This document shows, piece by piece, positions 1-12,600 of a stretch of DNA of 64,000 nucleotides (position 1 is the stretch's first letter; every line of letters starts with the position of its first letter). The stretch spans positions 37,811,175 through 37,875,174 of the forward strand of contig OZ024862.1 of the NCBI GenBank assembly GCA_964017155.1, given 5' to 3'. The notes beneath the pieces were generated by a model. That model saw only the letters and a program-made list of their open reading frames with translations, was not told the origin of the DNA and did no database searches. The stretch comes from Oasisia sp. SBJ-2009. Lineage: Eukaryota > Annelida > Polychaeta > Sabellida > Siboglinidae. The translations under genes and the position numbers were made by a program.

Positions 1-371
1 AGTAACTATATATATATATATACTTTTTTCATTCAACATTTTTGTATTTAAAAAAAACATTAAAAAAAAATCTTATATTATGGTAATTAGTTTTTATTAT
101 TATACTTTTAATAGATTTTAGCCAATTCTCAAACACCAGTTTTTTTAATTGGTATTAAGATGTGGGTCATTGACCCTAAATCTGCACTTAATGTACCAAA
201 TATGTCTTGGACTTAGTATTCAGACCTGAGTCACCCAACCATTTGACAAGTTGTAATAAATCTCATGAAAATCAAGTACGTATTATGTTCATGGCTTCTC
301 CAGAAATGAGGCTATAGTCACTTCTAAACATGTGCATGTTTTCAACTTGAGATTTTAATTTTTGGTTGCAG

Positions 372-446
372 TTGTCTATGAGCATAAATCACGCCTTGAC
401 AACAGTCTGAAGCAGGAAAAGAGGAGCCACCTTAAAACAAAATCAG
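372..446 (+). CDS. GOLIM4: GOLIM4-like exon 1 in window (luminal coiled coil start)
   Basis: The acceptor is ttgcag and the donor gtatgt. The exon is 75 nt, phase 1 to phase 1. It encodes VYEHKSRLDNSLKQEKRSH and then KTKS, the conserved beginning of the GOLIM4 luminal coiled coil. The first Val needs one base from the exon before it, outside the window. Confidence 0.85.
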
Positions 447-3400
447 GTATGTATCTGTGTATTGTCCAATGGCTAATTGTGCAATTTATTCATTGCTTCT
501 TTTGTAAGGATATGCAGCAGAGCTGTGGATTTACACATTAAGTAGTAATATATGGCACAACGTGATGTTCTATGAATTACATTAATTAATATGATTAATA
601 GCTGTTGGGCTACCACTGTATAAGAAACAGTGTTTCTGTCTGTCTCAGGAGGATAATATATATGTATCATATTCCAGTGTGTAACACTACCTTAACTATA
701 ATCGAAACCAATTTTATATGATTGAAACAATCATGAATCATGCAAAATTTTAATTGATTAGAAACATGAATGAAGCAATCATCAAACAAATTTATTAATA
801 GGAATACACGTAGCACTAATTTATTTGGTCAAACAGAATGGTAGTGATCTAGTGCCATGCATAGCTTTATGCAGAGACCAACCACCTGTCACTTGGACGG
901 GTAAAGACCATTGTGGACGGATAGAAATATGGGTGGACGAGTACACAAATGAAGGAGCAAAGAAAGGGTCTTCCAAAACCATAGATATTGTCAGTTATGC
1001 CTTGAATTTTGAAAGTGAGTGTAAATGGTGTCACGTGTGTCTTTGTAGTCCATTTTAGGTCATGAATCAGACACATTTAAAGTTTGTAAACTGGCTTAAT
1101 AGTTAACATCCATGCATAAAGCCCTGGTACGAAGTGACCTGATTAACTGTGTAATCACATTCCGTCATGGTTGAGGTATCATACTCGTAGTCAGTCTACC
1201 GTCCGGTCATGCATCAAAGAGCTAATAGCTCGTCACAGCCACTCCTACAGTATGTCAGCATTTACAGGATGACCAGTAGATTTTGGAATAGACATAAAGA
1301 CGCATGGCACTCACCGTCTAACATGCCATTTTGAAGTTGAATTTACACTATAAATACCTTGAGTTCCAGTCTTCAACTGATTTCTTGGTAATCATTAAAA
1401 TTGCAAGATAATCAGGCAAAATTTCTTTCGATCGACAAGCAGACACTGTCAAATTAACCATTAACCAATAAAGAAGGCCTGCAGTGTGATATAGAATTTA
1501 AAATATGAGTGATGCCAAAATAATGTATCAAGGGCTTAAGTTTTAAAGGGTAGGATTGTTTTCAAGATGAGGCATTTGGCTAAAAGCTTGACCTTTTCTG
1601 TACCCAAACTGAATGTTCTTTAGCATACGATATCTAGTTCGTGCTGTTCTATTTATATCCTGTGGGGAGGGGAACATTCACTGGCGTTTCTGATATAATC
1701 TGGCATTGATTCTGTTGTTTTGCACCAACAAAACCCATGGCATTATCAAAAAGGTTTATTGGACAACGTCATGTACGTTCACAATTAGGCAGTGTATCTA
1801 AGTAGCCTCCCCTTACACACTGGTTAGCTATATTTAACTATGGAATAAATCACTGTGACACGAGTCACACGACTCTTGACGGTATTGTACAGTGAAACCT
1901 CTCTATTTAAACCACCTCTGGAAAAGTGACCTGAATAACATGATGACCATTTTCCTACATTTTAGCACACCATTACATAAATAGTATCCTTAGTTGAGAG
2001 GTGCTTGTACTACTGGGGTAATCAGTAGCTGTGTTTGACTGTATAGTCGCATCACAGGTTTAGTCCAAAGTAATACAAGCACTGGAAAAGAATGGAAACA
2101 TTCTAAAGACCTCGCCATGTTTGTGGCTCACAGAGTTGATACATATCACACGTTCTGTCATCCTGTGATACGAGGCTTCCAGACAGGCAGTGAGCATGAT
2201 TGGTTACTTTGAACAAAACTAACAAAGTAACAAGACCAAACAGTCACAGAGATGTGGTAAAAGAATTAGTAAAAATTGCCAGATTTTACAACCTTGCAAA
2301 ATACACTTGGTCGTGCCTGAGGTGTCACGGTTGACCAACTGCCCAGTCATGTATCAAAGAGACAATGACAAGACAGGTCCATTCAGACCATGGGTGTGGG
2401 TGTTTACGCGGTGACCTGTAAATTTTGGAATACAATATAGACGGGACATAAAAGCACAGATAACTGGTCATCTAAGGTTGCACTTTGAACTGATGGCAAC
2501 TCCTTATTCGCAGTTTAGTTTATAGTACAATAAAATACACCAAGTTTAGGGCTTCATCTGACTGCTTAATGATACAATGCCAAAGTCAGACAACATGATG
2601 GAACAAAGATATTTTGAAATATAATTATTAGGCAAAATTAAACCGTTTCTATAAACATGGAATCTGATTTAAAAAAGGAACATTTTAAACAAACCATGTG
2701 TCAGTTTGTGAACTTTGTGTGTAGAAAATGTTTCTGAATAAGATGTCATGTTATCTAGGGCAAATGATTATTACATTCCCTTCTTTGATTATGGTCATCA
2801 GCTTGAAGATGCCTGATGTGTTATTAATGGGCATATCCATTAATTAGTAATTAATTACTGTTATTGGCCTCATGACTGACATGCCTGTCAGTGCATCATT
2901 TGGTTGAGATTGCAGTATGTTTTGGTAACAAGGTACCTAGATATTTATGTGGACTAGTCTATGTAAAGTTATATCGGGTAATACCAAACAATTTAATACT
3001 TAATAGTGGTTATTTTTTAGTTACTTAAACTTTATATTTTAAGTAGTTTACTATATTGTTTGATATTTCATAATTGATCATTGGTTTTAGTTGCACAATA
3101 TTGTGGTGTACATTGTACACTGTTAATGAATTGGAAGCATGAATCAAGTAATCATTGACAACATTTATTAAAGAAAGCACACTATTGTTTAGTTTACTTA
3201 ATTTATTAATGAACGTAATGTGTTGTTATAGATCTTGAGGCAGAGAAGGAAATGTTGGAGATGAAATATCAGCGAGAAAAGGTGGGTTTAGGAAAGTTTT
3301 ACTCGGTACTTGGTGGTAGTCAACATTTGTAAGTACTATGATTATATGCGTATTGTGCCCCTGTCAATGAAAGAAATTTTCTGTAGCCAAACGCCTGGCA

Positions 3401-6400
3401 GTTAGCAATAATCTGCAAAGAAACCTTAGTCTAAGATACGTAATGATTTTTTTTTATGTGGCAGTACAGTTTGTACAATTTTTTTTAACTGTCATTGTCT
3501 GTCTTTCTTTTCAACTAGAAATTTTTATTTCATGCAGCAACCAAATGTAGTTTTGATTCCAGAATCGAACATTGATTTGAGAATTGGTGTAATTAGGCTT
3601 GAAAATAGTAGAATTGGAATCGCTTTGGTTTACTGGAATCAACACATCAACAAATGTTCGGTTCCCGTTCATGCAAAATTTAAGAAATGGTCTTCATGTC
3701 ATAACTTTTTGCACTGACACCTTTTGTACTATCCTAGTTCTATGCACCATCTGGGGGGTTGGGGGGGGGGGCTTTTGCCAACACTTCACTCTTTGTTCTT
3801 GTAAACTCAAAAAAAAAATGTGAGTGATTTGGTTAGACATCTTTTAATCGACTTGTGCAACTTTGTCTATTTTAGAAAGAGCTGCTGGATAGAATTACGT
3901 CCATTAACCAAGACCATAATTTATTGAAGGTGGGTTTGGTCGCTGGCATGTTTAGTCACTAGTTTTAGATACAACAAAATCTCTAATATAGATCACTGCA
4001 TGTCTACTAATCATTTGTTTTTTACCTTTGTAACTGTCATAAGTGTCATTTGATATTATTTCACATACTGGCTTGATCATCGTCAGTGAACATCTTCAGG
4101 TGACTAGAGCTAGGTGGCGTCATGATAATCCTGCCGTGTTGCCAGAACTATTGTGTCGCCATCTAGTGGTCAATCATCTTGAAGAATTGTGTTGAAAGCA
4201 GACACATTTTTTTGAGAAAAAGTGCAAAAATTAAATGAACAATCATCAGGGATGACTAAGGTCACATAATTGTTTTTACTGCGTGTCAGTTATCATTGAA
4301 AGACACACATCAGAAACACGATGCAATCAAGCGTGTTGAAATGTCTTTTAAATGCAGACGTGCACTTAGCTTATTATTATTGAGAATATAATTGCCATAT
4401 CCACCAATAATGTGATGCTTTATTTATTCCAGATGTAACAATAAATGCTGTATGTCTCTACACCCTCATGCCCGTGTGTTTGTACAGTGTAGTTGATGCA
4501 CTGACTGAGCATAGTTGCTTTAAAGTTCACCGTTTTACTGTTCGTACGTTATAGGAGTGTACACCATGTACTGCTACATTGTTGACGCGAATCATGACCA
4601 ACTTGCACAATTCTATGTGAATCTGTGGTAATTTTTCTGACATAGTAAACATCAATGCTGTTTCGTGTATAATTTTACTGACGTCACCCACAAACATGTA
4701 TGTTTATGTTATTAAATTAAACTCTTAAGTAAGTATGAAATAAAACATGAGTGTAACAGGACACATTGAGACTTATGAGTGTGCCAGTGTGACATACACT
4801 GAGTGGCTGGCGTTTAGAGCCAGGGATCTGGTTACTTGGATTATCTGCTGTGTTAGATATCTCGTGCCCATGGAGGGGGGGGGGTCAGTCAGTAGATCAC
4901 TGCTTCAGCCATAACATTTTATGATTCCGCAAGATATGTGATAGGGTCATTTTACTTCACTAATGGTGTTTGGGTACTTATGTAAAATATTCCACCTGAG
5001 AAGTTATTTAACATTTCTCAATGTGACTAATTGTTGATAAGGTGGAACAATTTGATTATAATTGTTTAAGAATTAGCTATGTGTAAAAATTACAATATGC
5101 TCGATCTATGATAAAAAACACCACCGAAACAAGACACGACAGCACATAACTTTGCATGATTTTGTTTAGGGTATCTGCTTGTAAATGAAGTGTTAAATTC
5201 ATGACGTGCAACTAGCTGCTGGATTTTACTTAAAAAAAATTAATACATTGGTGACTGAAATTGAAACACTACAATATTTAATACTTTCTGATGAAAACAT
5301 GATGTTAATTTTAAACCTTTTTGTAGTGTATTTTCATAGCACATCTGGTGTCTTTTATGGCAATGTTTACATTTGTAACAACAGTCCATTCCAGGCATTG
5401 AGTAATCTGCCAACTTGACTTGTTTCTACATTATAAAACAGAGTCTGTCTGTCTGTCTGTATGTCCGTCCGTCCGTCCGTCCGTCCGTCCGTCCGTCCGT
5501 CCGTCCGTCCGTCTGTCTGTCTGCATTTTTTATTTTTACCAAATTATATTTTTTTTGGAAATCATTGTTTACCGTGCAGGCAGTATACAGCATTTTGACC
5601 AACGTCTCTGTCAGTTTTGCATGTATCCGAATGAAATGTTGCATATCATCTAGCGACGCCACACGGATGGTACACAGAATAAGTTTTTTTTTAAAGTTCG
5701 TCCATGGTGTTATAGAATCCAAGGGCTGAATATTTTTAAATATTAAAATTGCTATACGTGGAGTTCTAGCCACAGAATTTCATGTGTTTCATTGGATGAC
5801 GATAAACTTCTGCATATTTTTTAAATGATATGCTTTTGAAATTTTTTACTGCTTAACACAGGCATCAGCTCTGCTTACCCCACGTTAGCATTTCATTAAG
5901 TCATACGTATGAGCATGCGATTTATTTCTGGGATATTTTCTGAAACAATGATGTTTTCAAACAGGTCGCCTTTTTCCCAAAGCATCACTGGGTAACTTAG
6001 CTAGTATGTTACAAGTCAACAAAACATCACTGGGTAACTCAGCTAATATGTTATAAGTCAACAAAGCATCACTGGGTAACTCAGCTAATATGTTATAAGT
6101 CAACAAAGCATCACTGGGTAACTCAGCTAATATGTTATAAGTCAACAAAGCATCACTGGGTAACTCAGCTAATATGTTATAAGTCAACAAAGCATCACAG
6201 GGTAACTCAGCTAGTATGTTACAAGTCAACAAAACATCACTGGGTAACTCAGCTAATATGTTATAAGTCAACAAAGCATCACTGGGTAACTCAGCTAGTA
6301 TGTTACAAGTCAACAAAACATCACTGGGTAACTCAGCTAATATGTTATAAGTCAACAAAGCATCACTGGGTAACTTAGCTAGTATGTTACAAGTCAACAA

Positions 6401-9400
6401 AACATCACTGGGTAACTCAGCTAATATGTTATAAGTCAACAAAGCATCACTGGGTAACTCAGCTAATATGTTATAAGTCAACAAAACATCACTGGGTAAC
6501 TCAGCTAATATGTTATAAGTCAACAAAGCATCACTGGGTAACTCAGCTAGTATGTTACAAGTCAACAAAGCATCACTGGGTAACTCAGCTAATATGTTAC
6601 AACTCAACAAAGCATCACTGGGTAACTCAGCTAGTATGTTACAAGTCAACAAAGCATCACTGGGTAACTCAGCTAGTATGTTATAAGTCAACAAAACATC
6701 ACTGGGTAACTTAGCTAATATGTTATAAGTCAACAAAACATCACTGGGTAACTCAGCTAATATGTTATAAGTCAACAAAGCATCACTGGGTAACTCAGCT
6801 AGTATGTTACAAGTCAACAAAACATCACTGGGTAACTCAGCTAATATGTTATAAGTCAACAAAGCATCACAGGGTAACTTAGCTAATATGTTATAAGTCA
6901 CCAAAGCCAGCAGCCTTACATTGTGTAAATGCACTCTGAGCGTGATGTGTGTGACTACAGTTATGTAAGATAACATTTGCAATGTTACCGTGGGAAACTC
7001 CTATATGGACCAGAACCGATCACTGCCTTACAACTTAGAAGCCACACACACCGCCTCCTTCACCCATCAGTCTATGTTTATGAACTGACAACATTTTTTA
7101 CAGGGTCGTCATGACGACCTGACAGCCGAGCACGAGAAGCTGCAGCAGAACCTGCGAGAGCTGACGGACGACCAGCGGAAGAAAGATGACCAACGCGCCA
7201 TCGAGACGGCTCAGGTGAAACAGGAGGCAGAGAACAGTGTCGCACGACTCAGAGGTGACTACTCATCGTATCATGTTTCCACAATGTGCCTCGTAAAAAT
7301 GAGTGGCCTCCTCAGATTGTTTGATAAAAAAAAGATGTGGCTTATTTGCTTTTTGCACAGGTTGTATTGGGAATGGCTGCTCAGATCTTTATCTGTCTGT
7401 GTTATGTCTCTCATTTGTTTTATTATTATTCATTCACTGTTTGTGTTTGCTAAGTTGCAAACCCCTGCTACGTTTGATTCCACTGGCAGCTGTTTTGACC
7501 ATGATACCCCCCCCCCCTCCATACTACTTGTTCTGGTTTATACCTCTCAGAAAAACGGGCAAAACTGATTCAGCTTCAGTAAAAGTACTGCAATGTAACA
7601 TAGTGTTGTCCACAATTCAGCAAGTTATTAGGTCTAACAATTGCATAAATATTAACAAGATTTAAGAAGATTGCCACCTAGAGAATAAACTCTAGATGGC
7701 AGGTGGACAAGGAAACCTTTTGGCTTATCGAGAGTCCAACCTATCTATCTAAGACTATAAGAATCCAACCTATCTATGTAAATATGCGCAACGTTATTTA
7801 ATCCGGATTCAAGGTGAGTGAATTAAAAAAAGCAGAGCTCTATATAGCAGCATGTGCACGGACTAATGTCTCGACAGGGTATTCTTTTTAAGTATTTCAC
7901 AGACATGGAGAAGCACTAGCATGTCACCATTTAGCAGCAGTTGTGTGAAGATGTTTACTAGTAGCAACTTAAACGGTCCAAGAAAAACGGTAAATCGACA
8001 GCAAACTACGTACAACTGGTAACAATTTCAACCTTGCACTCTGTTGAATGCTGTCGTGTTCTGTTGTGTTTGTGTAGAGAGCAATGGCTCAGGGGTAGAG
8101 CTTCGGACTCTCGACTACGAGAACCCGGGTGCGAATCCTCTGCTGGGGTGTTAAAACCGTGGGCAAGTTTTTTCACTCAACATTGCTCCAGTTCACTCAG
8201 CTGTATAAATGAGTACCTGACTATAGACAGTGGTGGATATGTGTACGAGCAGCCTTCGCGCATTAATTGTAGCATATGGCTGGATGCTTCCCAGAGAAGT
8301 CGAGATGGCGTCTGAGTGAACAGTGAACAGGTCTGTCAGGGAAGTGAAGGGTAAAGTGCTTTGAGCGGTCCTGAGGACTGGATACAGTGCTATATAACAA
8401 CTTGCCTTTTTTGCCATTTGTCAGATGAGCTGGCGAACACGAAGCGACAGAAGGAGGAGTTGGAGCAACAGTTGGACGTCGTGAACAAGAAGTTGGCCTT
8501 GGGAAACGTGCACCAGAATGAGGTGGGCACTCAACCAGTAGCGGGATCTGAGTTGAGGGATCTATTTACAGACATCACACTCAGATGGAGCAGCTTAACA
8601 CAACGGTTCATAACCTGTTTTGGTAGTAAAGCAAATTATTCTGGGCCACACCATGTCAACAGTTAAATTGTGCCAAATAGTAAAATAAACAGACATATCA
8701 TAATGTTTTTAAAAATAAAATTTGCTTGCTGAAAATGGGGGATCACCAAATCAGCTGGTTCATTGGTTCATCAGCATTGTTAGAAACAAAATTCAAATGC
8801 TTAGATTGAAGTACAAACAGAATAATACATGCCAGCATCAGCATGTCTTTTAAGTAAGTGTCTCTAACCTGGTGTAACATTTTGAAAGTTTCGAAGCAAG
8901 AGTCTCTAACAACTACGTGTAATGTATATACGCCGGCAACGTCTGGCTTCACTAAACATTAATTGTCCAGCACATTGTCTTCTTCAATTCACTCTTAATT
9001 CGTCAATGCTTTGTTGTTTTGAAAGAAACGACCAGTAAAACTACATAGATAATGGTACAGCTTTTGTTCTCATAGAAGTAGCCTCTATCCAGCAGGTTAC
9101 TGTCTTTGTCTCACTGTCAGTTGTGTCGTCAGCGGCAACCTCGCATTTCATTGTTCAGTTTATTTTCGTCACCAAATAATCTGAAACAAATAAAACATGC
9201 ATTTGCAGACTAAATAACAGTATTTTATACATTGTTGCTTCTTAGAAGCCATAGCATTTTTTATTTTGCTTCAATTTAGACAAATTACTGAAGATAAAAT
9301 TACATCTAACTTTAAAGGTCATGATCTGAGAAATCAGTAAAGTACATAATTTTTTGGTTTTGCAATTTAATAGCTACATTGCTACAGCATGTCACACAGG

Positions 9401-9582
9401 CTGTTTGGTACTTGCCACTAGGTAATTCAACAACAGCAACCACTGCAACAACAGCCAGTGCAACAACAGCAGCAACAACAACAACAGCAGCCAGTACAGC
9501 AGCAGCAGGTAGTGCAACAGCCGGGACAGCAGCAACAACAGCAACCAGTACAGCAGCAACAACACATACAGCAGCAGTATTG

Positions 9583-9616
<34 letters not shown>

Positions 9617-12600
9617 GTGCCAGCCGGAGGTGTCCAGCCAATTGTGAATGACCAGAGCAAACTGCTGGCTAACAATCAGGTCGTACAGGTAACGGTCAAC
9701 ATCTGGACACAGGACAGTTGACTTCACATGGAATTGTTGGCCTTGTTATTGCTTTGTCAGATTAGAAGAACACTGTACCTAAAATATCCAGAAATGTTTT
9801 CGCAGCCACGCCCATCATTATTCATGTGTGCCGATAGTATTTCGTAAAAACACTTTCCAGCAGCTATTTAGAAAAAAATCACGTATGCATGATGCTCGTC
9901 AATAGCTATTTATTATCTAGTGATATGGGTGTGGTAACAGTGATGTGGGTGTATGAACAGTGATGTGACTGTGTGAACTGTGGTGCGGCTATGCTAACAA
10001 TGATGTGGCTGCGTAGCTTTATACAGTGACCTTTCCGCCTGTCATTTGGACAGGTAAAGCCCATTGTTGACAGGTAGAAATACCACTGGATGGTTGGTGG
10101 ACGGATAAAAAAGGAATATAAAAGCTCTTCAAAAGTCATAGATGTGGTGACAGTGGTGTGGTTGTGTTAACAGTGATGTGGTTGTGGTAACAGTGATGTG
10201 GTTGTGGTAAGAGTGATATGGTTGTGTTAACAGTGATGTGATTGCGGTAACAGTGATATGGTTGTAGTGAAAGTGATGTGATTGCGAGAACAGTGATGTG
10301 GTTGTGGTAAGAGTGATGTGGTTGTGGTGACAGTGATGTGGTTGTGGTAACAGTGATGTGGTTGTGGTGACAGCGATGTGGTTGTTGTAACAGTGATGTG
10401 GTTATGGTAACAGTGATGTGATTACAGTGACAGTGATGTGGTTGTGGCGACAGTGATGTGGTTGTGGTAAGAGTGATGTGATTGCAGTGACAGTGATGTG
10501 GTTGTGGTGACAGTGATATGATTGCGAGAACATTGATATGATTGTGGTAACAGTGACGTGATTGTGGTAACAGTGATGTGATTGTGGTGACAGTTATATG
10601 GTTGTGGTAACAGTGATGTGATTGTGGTGACAGTTGTGTGGTTGTGGTGACAGTGATGTGATTGTGGTAACAGTGATGTGATTGTGGTGACAGTGATGTG
10701 ATTGTGGTAACAGTGATGTGATTGTGGTGACAGTGATGTGGTTGTGGTAACAGTGATGTGGTTGTGGTAACAGTGATGTGGTTGTGGTGACAGAGTTGTC
10801 GTGGTAACAGTAATGTGATTGTGGTGACAGTTATGTTGTTGTGGTTACAGTGATGTTGTTGTGGTAACAGTGATGTGGTTGTGGTAACAGTAATGTGATT
10901 GTGGTGACAGTGATGTTGTTGTGGTAACAGTGATGTGGTTGTTGTAATAGTGATGTGGTTGTGGTGACAGTGATGTGGTTGTGGTGACAGTGGTGTTGTT
11001 GTGGTGACAGTGATGTGGTTGTGGTAACAGTGATGTGGTTGTGGTAACAGTGATGTGGTTGTGGTAACAGTGATGTGGTTGTGGTAACAGTGATGTGGTT
11101 GTGGTAACAGTGATGTGGTTGTGGTGACAGTGATGTGGTTGTGGTGACAGTGATGTTTTTGTGGTAACAGTGATATGATTGTGGTGACAGTGATGTTGTG
11201 GTAACAGTGATGTTGTTGTGGTAACAGTGATGTGGTTGTGGTAACAGTGATGTGGTTGTGGTGACAATTATGTGGTTGTGGTGACAGTGATGTTGTTGTG
11301 GTAACAGTGATGTGATTGTGGTGACAGTGATGTTGTGGTAAAAGTGATGTGGTTGTGGTAACAGTGATGTGGTTGTGGTAACAGTGATGTGGTTGTGGTA
11401 ACAGTGATGTGATTGTGGTGACAGTGATCTGGTTGTGGTGACAGTGATGTGATTGTGGTAACAGTGCTGTGGTTGTGGTAACAGTGATGTGATTGTGGTG
11501 ACAGTGATCTGGTTGTGGTGACAGTGATCTGGTTGTGGTAACAGTGATGTGGTTGTGGTAACAGTGATGTGGTTGTGGTAACACTGATGTGGTTGTGGTA
11601 ACGCTGATGTGGCTGTGGTAGGTGGATCCGTTGGCACAGAGACCGCCAGGTGGTGACGAGAACCGCGACGTCCACCGTCCACAGCCGAAGGAACCTCTGA
11701 ACTCGCAGGAAGTCCACGCCAAACAGAACAATGACGCACAGCCAGAAGTTATCATGCAGATCAAGAAGCCAGGTAATGGGTTGAATCGTGACAGACACTA
11801 TCAGCTCACCATGAATTTTATACTTCCTGGTTAAATGCATTTTCTGTGTGTCAGATGGAAATATAACAGCTTATAGGTTAGGCACCTTTAAATTATTCAT
11901 TAGTTCAGTCCATCATGATTTAATGTTTACTAAATGTTAAATTGAATCCAAATTGACTATGATTAGGATCATCAGACGTGGATCATGATTGGTGTAGATT
12001 TCATGTGGATTGAAGAAGAAGAAGAAGAATTTGTTTTTATTTGACCATTTTGTCAACACAATACATACATACACGTTATCCATGTCATACATATATAATC
12101 TGAATAATACAAACATGAAAATTCTAGCAAACATGGTAATAATGCGTATAAATAATAATAAAAGTAGGGTCAGGAGACTCCTCTAAGACCTGGCTGGTCG
12201 CTATCGAGGAGCCACCTTTCAGAAAATTTAACTTACAGAATAATTTCTTCATTTAGAACAAATTCTTCAGAAACAGACCAAGATAAAAAGAAAAATCAAG
12301 AAAAGAGAAAAATCACCAAACACGCATAATATGAAGATGCTTTTGCGCAGCTGACAAGATTTTTGTATCTCAAGTAAAAGGCTCTGTTTTTAAGTTTTAA
12401 TACTGAATGAAGTGTTTTAGGTGGTTTCAGATACTTAATTATGCATACATACATAGCAGTTTTGTCTAGTGCATATTACTTCATAACTTTGTAAAAAATA
12501 CAGTTTAACATAATTTACAAATCCCTGTGTACTATGTGACATAAGTTTTTCTTTCACTATTTCAGGAAGGTTATTTAATAACAGTGGCAAATTATGTCTG

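Larger units (their letters stand above)
447..3231. other. intron with diverged repeats, no gene seen
   Basis: Intronic, AT-rich. It holds a MITE-like element (1888-2043), one copy of a short dispersed repeat (about 862-988) whose other copy is at 10014-10141, and a related pair of segments at about 1155-1340 and 2310-2465 that share catgcatcaaagag-type and attttggaata motifs. No coding exon could be supported. Confidence 0.6.

Noticed and set aside
825..1058. 77-codon plus-strand frame
   Set aside because: Covers the dispersed repeat at 862-988; the frame is not kept in the second copy at 10014-10141, and it lies in a GOLIM4-like intron.
5983..6905. CRISPR-like array
   Set aside because: Units are contiguous with no spacers; it is a eukaryotic minisatellite. 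The same holds for the arrays at 10142 and 18310.
5957..6982. 341-codon minus-strand frame NILAELPSDALLTY repeats
   Set aside because: Produced by a 42-bp tandem repeat in an intron of the opposite-strand gene.
8085..8138. possible tRNA gene (box A and box B)
   Set aside because: The cloverleaf is incomplete, and the segment is the head of a 330-bp repeat found again at 61132-61464, so it is a SINE.
10136..11764. 542-codon minus-strand frame (His/Thr-rich repeats)
   Set aside because: It spans the 20-bp minisatellite and runs antisense into a real exon; the other frames of the array are also open. No splice, start or family evidence.
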